From Bog-756 sp963730685 (GTDB taxonomy: Bacteria > Actinomycetota > Acidimicrobiia > Acidimicrobiales > RAAP-2): a stretch of DNA of 64,000 nt. The notes beneath the pieces are model-generated. The model did no database searches. It was not told the DNA's origin and saw only the letters and a list, made by a program, of their open reading frames with translations. Location: contig CAVSSP010000001.1 in the NCBI GenBank assembly GCA_963730685.1, positions 124,001 to 188,000 on the forward strand, read 5' to 3'. Shown here one piece after another: positions 58,625-64,000 of this stretch. Position numbers and translations under genes: made by a program. Position 1 is the stretch's first letter, and the number at the start of each line of letters is the position of its first letter.

Positions 58625-59842
58625 TCAGAGGATGGAGCCGGCGTCCTTGGCAGCCACGATCTCGTCCCACCCGAGACCGAGCTCGAGCAGGATCTCCTCG
58701 GTGTGCTGGCCGTGTTCGGGGGCAGGGACGAGCTGATCGCCTGTCTCGTCCATCTGGACCGGATTGGTGACGAGGTCGTACTCCTTGCCATCGTCCCGGT
58801 GAACGTGGGCGAGATAGCCGTTGGCTCCGACCTGAGGGTCGTCGGCGAGCTCACTCGGCAGTTGCACGGGAGCCCACACACCCTCGAGTGTGGCCAAGGC
58901 CTGCTTCCACTCCTCATAGGTCTTGGAGGCGAAGACCTCGTCGATGATGCCCACCAGCTCCTTGCCGTTCGTGTACCTGGCGGCTCCATCAGCGAAGCGG
59001 GGGTCGTCGATGAGATCGGTCCGACCGATGTGCGTGCAGAAGTCCGACCAGAACCTGTCGGACTGGAGCATCATCAACGTGATGAACCGGTCATCGCCGG
59101 TTCGGTAGCTCCCCACGAGCGGATTGGGTGAGGCACTCCTGTCGAACTTGGGCATCGGATCGCCGCCATAGAGGCCGGAGGCCACGATGTCCGGGGACAG
59201 CATCCACATGGCGATCCCCAACAGGGAGACGTCGATGACCGGGGCCTCACCTGTTCTCTCGCGCTGGAGGAGGCCGGCGGCGATGCCTCCGGCGATGGCC
59301 ATGCCGCCCGCCAGGTCCCCGAAACCGGGCCGTCCGCCGATGGGGAACTCGGCGTCTCCCGGCTTGAGGGCGCTCCCGACTCCGCCACGCCCCCAGTACG
59401 AGGCGCCGTCGTAGCCTCCCTTTTCCCGATCCGGTCCGAGCGGTCCCTGCCCGGTGCCTCTCGCATAGACGATGCCGGGATTGACCGCCTTGATGTGTTC
59501 CACATCGATCTTGAGGCGCTGGCGAACGGCCGGGAGGAAGCTGGTGAGGAAGACGTCGGACGTGGCAGCCAGCCGGTAGAGCAGATCTCGACCGCCTTCC
59601 GTACTGATGTCGATGCCGATGCTGCGCTTGCCACGGTTGGGCTGCTCGATGATGTAGTTGACGGCACCGTCACCGCCTGGGATCAGGCCCATCGACGAGA
59701 GTCCCCGCTGCGGATCGCCGGTGACCGGGTGCTCCACCTTGATCACGTCGGCACCCCAGTCGGCCAGGACTGCTCCGGCGGATGGCACGAACATCCACGA
59801 GGCGACTTCCAGCACACGGAAGCCCGAAAGGGCATTGGCCAT
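58625..59842 (-). CDS. CaiB/BaiF-family CoA-transferase (family III)
   Basis: Family III CoA-transferase of 405 residues. ATG 59842 is chosen (AAAGGA eight bases upstream); the longer frame runs into the GGGAC/GGGTC repeat. FRVLEVASWMFVPSAGAVLA, DWGADVIKVEHPVTGDPQRG at the start bind CoA; NYIIEQPNRGKRSIGIDIST; catalytic Asp in GGRPGFGDLAGGMAIAGGIA near residue 170; IDVSLLGIAMWMLSPDIVAS. It moves CoA between carboxylic acids. It is followed upstream by the amidohydrolase on the same strand. Confidence 0.93.
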   Translation of the reverse strand: MANALSGFRVLEVASWMFVPSAGAVLADWGADVIKVEHPVTGDPQRGLSSMGLIPGGDGAVNYIIEQPNRGKRSIGIDISTEGGRDLLYRLAATSDVFLTSFLPAVRQRLKIDVEHIKAVNPGIVYARGTGQGPLGPDREKGGYDGASYWGRGGVGSALKPGDAEFPIGGRPGFGDLAGGMAIAGGIAAGLLQRERTGEAPVIDVSLLGIAMWMLSPDIVASGLYGGDPMPKFDRSASPNPLVGSYRTGDDRFITLMMLQSDRFWSDFCTHIGRTDLIDDPRFADGAARYTNGKELVGIIDEVFASKTYEEWKQALATLEGVWAPVQLPSELADDPQVGANGYLAHVHRDDGKEYDLVTNPVQMDETGDQLVPAPEHGQHTEEILLELGLGWDEIVAAKDAGSIL

Positions 59843-59880
59843 GGTGGTCTTCCTTTGGGTCGGCGCGGCAGGGTGTCTTG

Positions 59881-59935
59881 GTCGGGTCGGGTCGGGTCGG
59901 GTCGGGACGGGTCGGGACGGGACGGGACGGGACGA
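59881..59935. repeat. Pentanucleotide tandem repeat (GTCGG/GACGG x11)
   Basis: Eleven units of G(T/A)CGG in the 127-base spacer between the CoA-transferase start and the amidohydrolase end, so inside the 5' region of the CoA-transferase message. Confidence 0.92.
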
Positions 59936-59969
59936 GGGGACGACCGGCATGGCCACCCCACGCCCCGGT

Positions 59970-61250
59970 TCAGCGCGAGGCGACCGACAAGAGATCCACC
60001 GATCGCGTGCCCCGCTTCTCGATCGAGTCCAGGTTCCTCGACTTGATGGACACATCGTGTCCCACCGCCTGGCCGCGCAGCGCACCCACGGTGCAGTTGT
60101 CCTTGCCCCCGAGGGTGGTGAACGGGTCGTAGTGGAAGTGCCGCATGGCGTTGAGGTGGGTGATCCGGTCAACGTCGTGATCCGATACCCCGGCGAGGCT
60201 CTCGGTGAGCTTCTCCGGTGCGGTGGGCCAGGTGGAGTCGGAGTGGGGATAGTCGCACTCCCACATCACGTTGTCCATGTCGAGATAGCCACGGCTGGCC
60301 ACACCGAATCGGTCGTCGATGAAGCAGGTGAGGACGTGCTGGTTGAAGACCTCGCTCGGGCGCCGGTCCGCGAAGTCCTGTCCCGTCCAGGCGTGATGGC
60401 GGTCGTAGTTGTAGTCGACCCGTTCGAGGAAGTAGGGAACCCATCCGATGCCGCCCTCCGACAGGGCCACCTTGAGGTCGGGGAACTTGCGGAGGACCGG
60501 CGACCACACCAGATCGGCGGCCGCCTGGACGATGTTCATCGGGGTGAGCGTGATCAGACAGTCGATCGGGGCGTCCGCCGAGGTGATGACGATGTCAGAG
60601 GACGAACCGATGTGCATGCAGACCACGACGGCCTCGTCGCTGCAGGCCTGCCAGAACGGGTCCCAGTAGTCGGAGTGGACGCTGGGCCACCCCAGCTTGG
60701 AGGGGTTCTCCGAGAAGGTCACTGCATGTGCGCCCTTGGCGGCCGTCCGACGCACCTCTGCGGCCAGCACCTCGGGGTCCCAGATGGCCGGCAGCGGACA
60801 GGGGATGAATCGCCCCGGATAGCTGCCGCACCACTCGTCGATGTGCCAGTCGTTGTAGGCGCGGACCAGGGCCAGGGCGAGGTCCTTGTCCTCCGTGCGG
60901 GCGAACAACTGCCCGCAGAACTGGGGGAAGGAGGGGAAGCACAGTGACCCGAGGACACCGTTGGCGTTCATGTCCTTGACCCGCTCGTCGATGTCGTAGC
61001 AGCCCGGCCGCAACTGCTTGAACGAGGTGGGCTCGAGGCCGTACTCCTCGGGGGGCCGTCCGGCGACGGCGTTGAGGGCCACGTTGGGGAGCACGTTCCC
61101 CTCGTAGAGCCAGGCATTGGTGCCGTCGTCGTTGGTGATGAACTTCGGGGCCAGGTCCACGTACTTGGCGGGGAGCCGTCCCTCGAAGAGGTTCGGCGGC
61201 TCGACCACGTGGTCGTCCACGCTCACCATGACCATGTCGTTGATTTCCAT
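59970..61250 (-). CDS. Amidohydrolase family 2 protein (COG2159)
   Basis: Metal-dependent hydrolase/decarboxylase of 426 residues. ATG 61250 is fixed by GGAGAGA five bases upstream. MVSVDDHVVEPPNLFEGRLP carries the N-terminal metal motif (D-x-H variant), FPSFPQFCGQLF, AVVVCMHIGSSSDIVI the central His, and VMWECDYPHSDSTWP the C-terminal Asp with DYPHSD typical of actinobacterial COG2159 members found in lipid and aromatic catabolic clusters. The reaction is probably hydrolysis or decarboxylation of a CoA-linked or aromatic acid; substrate unknown. Confidence 0.92.
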   Translation of the reverse strand: MEINDMVMVSVDDHVVEPPNLFEGRLPAKYVDLAPKFITNDDGTNAWLYEGNVLPNVALNAVAGRPPEEYGLEPTSFKQLRPGCYDIDERVKDMNANGVLGSLCFPSFPQFCGQLFARTEDKDLALALVRAYNDWHIDEWCGSYPGRFIPCPLPAIWDPEVLAAEVRRTAAKGAHAVTFSENPSKLGWPSVHSDYWDPFWQACSDEAVVVCMHIGSSSDIVITSADAPIDCLITLTPMNIVQAAADLVWSPVLRKFPDLKVALSEGGIGWVPYFLERVDYNYDRHHAWTGQDFADRRPSEVFNQHVLTCFIDDRFGVASRGYLDMDNVMWECDYPHSDSTWPTAPEKLTESLAGVSDHDVDRITHLNAMRHFHYDPFTTLGGKDNCTVGALRGQAVGHDVSIKSRNLDSIEKRGTRSVDLLSVASR

Positions 61251-61338
61251 TGTTTCTCTCCTCCGCCCCGTTCTCGCCCCACCCGTTCGGTGTGGTGCCC
61301 GGCGGGGCATCAAAAATGGCTGTGCTCGATCGAGTTGC

Positions 61339-62205
61339 TCAGAAGCCGCCCAGCGCCGGGGGTGCCTTCAGCATCCCTCCGGCATCGACCCGGATGTTCA
61401 TCCCGGTGATGTAGCGCGACTCGTCGCTGGCCAGGAAGGCCACCAGGTTGCTGACGTCGAGCGGATCGATGTACGGGATAGGCATGGCCTGCATGAACGG
61501 GAGGGTCTCCATGGCGTCCTCGCGCGTCGGGTTCTCGAGGTCGGGTCGGAAGGCCTTGTAGATGTCGGCGTTGTGCAGCAGGTCGGTGTCGACGTTGGTC
61601 GGGTGCACCCCGTTCATCCGGATCATGGCTGGAGCCAGCTGCAGGGCCAGCACCTCCACGTACCGGATGACCGTCTGCTTCGCCCAGGCGTAGCCGATGC
61701 CACCGGTGTTGCCCATCATCTCGGTGGTGCCCTTGATCATCCCGGCGGTCGAGCCGGTGACGATGATCGAGGCGCCGGACTGGAGGTGGGGGAGGGAGAC
61801 CGCCACGGTGTTCATGGCGCCGATCAGGTCGACATCGGTGGCGTCGACGAACCCCCCGCACAGCGAGTCGTCCCTTCCGGGGAGGATTCCGGCATTGACC
61901 ACCACGATGTCGACCTTCCCGAGCTTCGACAGCCCGTCATCGAGCACCGCCTTCAACTGCTCGCGGATGCGGACGTCACCCTTGGCGGCCACGATGCGCC
62001 GGTCGAGGGACTCGACCTCCTTGACCGTCTGGGCCAGGTCCTCGGCGGTGGCGTTCGGGTAGTTCATGCTGGCGATGGGCTCACAGATGTCGACGGCGAT
62101 GATGTCCGCCCCCTCCTGGGCCAGGCGGATGGCGTGGCTGCGCCCCTGCCCCCGTGCGGCTCCCGTGATGAATGCGACCTTTCCTTCGAGCTTGCCCAAC
62201 GTCAT
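61339..62205 (-). CDS. Mycofactocin-type SDR oxidoreductase
   Basis: SDR of 288 residues (ATG 62205, GGGAGGG upstream; ATG 62232 is possible). KVAFITGAARGQGRSHAIRL, AQEGADIIAVDICEPIAS is the hallmark N-terminus of the mycofactocin-coupled group (TIGR03971), in which a tightly held NAD is re-oxidised by mycofactocin. The insertion after strand 2 and catalytic GIGYAWAKQTVIRYVEVLAL (Tyr-x3-Lys) also fit. Ends with SRYITGMNIRVDAGGMLK. It implies that the host makes mycofactocin, though no mft genes are in this window. Same strand as amidohydrolase and CoA-transferase. Confidence 0.92.
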   Translation of the reverse strand: MTLGKLEGKVAFITGAARGQGRSHAIRLAQEGADIIAVDICEPIASMNYPNATAEDLAQTVKEVESLDRRIVAAKGDVRIREQLKAVLDDGLSKLGKVDIVVVNAGILPGRDDSLCGGFVDATDVDLIGAMNTVAVSLPHLQSGASIIVTGSTAGMIKGTTEMMGNTGGIGYAWAKQTVIRYVEVLALQLAPAMIRMNGVHPTNVDTDLLHNADIYKAFRPDLENPTREDAMETLPFMQAMPIPYIDPLDVSNLVAFLASDESRYITGMNIRVDAGGMLKAPPALGGF

Positions 62206-62293
62206 TCCCTCCCTGATCGGCGTCCCTGACAACGAAGATCAGGCTACATGAGAAACCCTGTTCTCGGACAGCCGCGCCCTGCCGGCGGCACCT

Positions 62294-62764
62294 TCACGAG
62301 GCGCTTTCGTCGAAGAAATAGCGAAGGAGCAGCTCGGCCACGCATGCCGGTTTCGAAGCACCCTCGATCTCGAAGGTCAGCTCCAGGCGTACCTGGACCC
62401 CGTCCCCTGCGACCGCCTCGGATCCGAGGAGGACGGCGCCGAGACGCACACGCGACCCCACCGGGACCGGTGCCGGGAATCGGACCTTGTTCAGCCCGTA
62501 GTTCACGCCCATACGGATGTTCTCCCAGCTGAGGACGTCGTGAAGCAGCTCGGGTCCGAGGGACAGGGTCAGGTACCCGTGGGCGATCGTGGCCCCGAAC
62601 GGGCCGGCCGCCGCACGCTCGGGGTCGACGTGGATCCACTGATGGTCCCCGGTGGCATCGGCGAACAGATCGATTCGGTCCTGGGTGATGTCGATATAAC
62701 GGCTGTAGCCCAGGTGTCGGTCGACGAGGTCCGGGATGTCAGAAGGGGAGGTGATCGTCTGCAT
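62294..62764 (-). CDS. MaoC-like dehydratase
   Basis: Hotdog-fold hydratase of 156 residues. YIDITQDRIDLFADATGDHQ and WIHVDPERAAAGPFGATIAH contain the hydratase-2 motif D-x4-H (GDHQWIH) and the PFGxTIAHGYLTLSL helix. The family hydrates 2-enoyl-CoA or, in NodN-like members, related substrates. ATG 62764 is the start at which homologues begin; the longer frame upstream is antisense to the CoA-transferase at 62844. Fits with the neighbouring CoA-metabolism genes. Confidence 0.92.
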   Translation of the reverse strand: MQTITSPSDIPDLVDRHLGYSRYIDITQDRIDLFADATGDHQWIHVDPERAAAGPFGATIAHGYLTLSLGPELLHDVLSWENIRMGVNYGLNKVRFPAPVPVGSRVRLGAVLLGSEAVAGDGVQVRLELTFEIEGASKPACVAELLLRYFFDESAS

Positions 62765-62843
62765 GCCCGACGATATCGCCCGTGCCGCCCGTGCCGCCCG
62801 GCCGGTGGCGGCTGCCCGATGATGCCCATACGGTGTCGACCGG

Positions 62844-64000
62844 ATGGCCCAGGACGGAAGGTGGCTGGGCTCGTGGCAGAGTTCGACCGTGAGTTCCGAG
62901 CCATCGGCGATCGGCAGATTCGAGAAGCTCTGCGGCCGTCCGGGCGGTCCGAGCCCCACCCTGCCGCGGGGAATGATCGCCGCGGTCCGCCGTTTGGGCG
63001 CGGAGATCGATCGCCGGTCCGCCGCGTTCGGCCGCCGAGTGACGGTCGATCCCGTTGCCCTCCTTGTGGAGCGGGCCGAGGCCGCCAACCTCCGGCGCCG
63101 GGGGCCGGTCAGCTGCGGCGGGACGGCGCGGATGGTCCGAGCGACCGATGGTTGGTTGGCCGTGAACCTGGCCCGGCCGGACGACTGGGACCTGGTCGAC
63201 GCCTGGCTGGAGCCCCAGACCGCCATTGCGAGGGGCCGCTGGGATGCGGTCGCCGACGCGGTGGGCGGGCGAGCGGCACAACAGCTGGTCGATCGGTCGA
63301 CGTTGCTCGGACTGCCGGTGGGGAGGGTAGGCGAGCGGTATCCCGTGCCGGAGCCCGGTGGGACCCGGCCTCCCACGATCGACGCTTCTGGAATGAGTGG
63401 CGTGCACTCCCGGTCCGTTCCCCTCAGCCGTCTTCGGGTCCCGCGTCCCACCGGACTCGACGGGATGATCGTCGTCGACCTGTCGGCTCTGTGGGCAGGC
63501 CCACTGGCCGGCAACATCCTGCGCCGGGCCGGTGCCCGGGTCGTGAAGGTGGAGTCCTCGAGCCGTCCCGACGGCGCCCGTCGCGGCCCACCGGACTTCT
63601 TCCGTTCCCTCAACCAGGGCAAGGAGTCCGTGTCCCTGGACTTCGACACGGCGGGCGGGCGCTCGATGTTGAGGGCGTTGGTGAGGCGGGCCGACATCGT
63701 GATCTCGGCGGCGAGACCCAGGGCGTTTCGGCAGCTGGGCCTGGTGCCGGACGAACTGGTCGGCGCCGGTGGGCCCCGCCTGTGGCTGTCGATCACCGGG
63801 TATGGAGCCTCGGAGCGGTCGGCCGGCCGAGTGGCCTTCGGCGACGATGCCGCCGCCGCCGGTGGCATCGTCGTATGGGACGAGGATGGCCCGTGCTTCT
63901 GCGGGGATGCCGTTGCCGATCCACTCAGCGGGATGGCCGCCGCCGCCGCCGCCCTCGGCGTGCTCGACCTCGGTGGTGGTTGGGTGGTCGAAGTGTCCAT
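62844..64000 (+). CDS. CaiB/BaiF-family CoA-transferase, incomplete at the window edge
   Basis: Open frame from ATG 62844 (a stop at 62820-62822 precedes it) to the end of the window, at least 385 residues. The N-terminal part resembles the second lobe of family III transferases (RRRGPVSCGGTARMVRATDG, WLAVNLARPDDWDLVDAWLE), followed by the CoA-binding lobe GMIVVDLSALWAGPLAGNIL, RRAGARVVKVESSSRPDGAR, FFRSLNQGKESVSLDFDTAG, LWLSITGYG. This permuted-looking or two-lobe layout is known from actinobacterial members; the catalytic Asp may be in RVAFGDDAAAAGG. Divergent from maoC with 79 bases between. The 3' end lies outside the window. Confidence 0.85.
   Translation, partial: MAQDGRWLGSWQSSTVSSEPSAIGRFEKLCGRPGGPSPTLPRGMIAAVRRLGAEIDRRSAAFGRRVTVDPVALLVERAEAANLRRRGPVSCGGTARMVRATDGWLAVNLARPDDWDLVDAWLEPQTAIARGRWDAVADAVGGRAAQQLVDRSTLLGLPVGRVGERYPVPEPGGTRPPTIDASGMSGVHSRSVPLSRLRVPRPTGLDGMIVVDLSALWAGPLAGNILRRAGARVVKVESSSRPDGARRGPPDFFRSLNQGKESVSLDFDTAGGRSMLRALVRRADIVISAARPRAFRQLGLVPDELVGAGGPRLWLSITGYGASERSAGRVAFGDDAAAAGGIVVWDEDGPCFCGDAVADPLSGMAAAAAALGVLDLGGGWVVEVS

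Overview
The window is a high-GC, gene-dense chromosome segment with frequent 4-base ATGA stop/start overlaps, ECF sigma factors, an HxxxCxxC anti-sigma factor, a DUF222/HNH (13E12-type) protein, a mycofactocin-type SDR and CaiB/BaiF CoA-transferases. This points to an actinobacterium, possibly of the class Acidimicrobiia (inference from gene content only). By eye, bases 1 to about 46.7 kb are less GC-rich and full of mobile-DNA scars and broken genes. Bases 46.8 to 64 kb are more GC-rich, intact and look like ordinary chromosome.

Left part (0-16 kb): a GntR/ABC-ATPase/permease operon; an IS110 remnant abutting a phosphohydrolase tail; a GNAT acetyltransferase; a methyltransferase broken by one stop; an FAD monooxygenase. 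A run of accessory genes at 6.5-11.5 kb follows (SIR2-like, unknown RNxxHG protein, LRAT-like, HNH-like), three of them frameshifted. Then come a MarR/VOC/AlkA locus and a reductase/MerR operon.

Middle (16-33 kb): an MMPL exporter whose promoter is nearly identical to the MerR operon promoter; an ECF sigma/ZAS anti-sigma/peroxiredoxin cluster (19.3-22.6 kb); a complete IS21-family element with a 5-bp target duplication; a PucR regulator, hydrolase, SDR/TetR pair, haloalkane dehalogenase-like protein and ECF sigma factor.

Islet zone (32-44 kb): successive gene modules are separated by seven same-strand copies of a diverged intergenic repeat that can form a hairpin. Three copies are followed by pieces of a tRNA-Thr(CGU)-like 3' end, as expected for integrative elements stacked at a tRNA gene. 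One islet (35.4-39.9 kb) carries an NYN nuclease, an NTPase with helical repeats and an unknown protein, the best candidate here for an undescribed defence or stress system. The next carries VapBC (toxin with Asp to His at the first catalytic acid) and a second GntR/ABC/permease operon paralogous to the one at the left edge.

Right part (44-64 kb): a SnoaL-tailed ECF sigma factor divergent from a RibD-like reductase, DegV, a secreted DUF3089 protein, a SIMPL lipoprotein, MarR divergent from a DHA2-type MFS exporter, then a lipid/CoA catabolic neighbourhood: alpha/beta hydrolase, MDR oxidoreductase, enoyl-CoA hydratase, cytochrome P450, HSD10-like SDR, CaiB CoA-transferases, amidohydrolase, mycofactocin-type SDR and MaoC hydratase.

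A recurring regulatory theme is a -10-like hexamer ending exactly 6 nt before the start codon (GntR, GNAT, MerR, MMPL, PucR, TetR, VapB), which predicts leaderless mRNAs.
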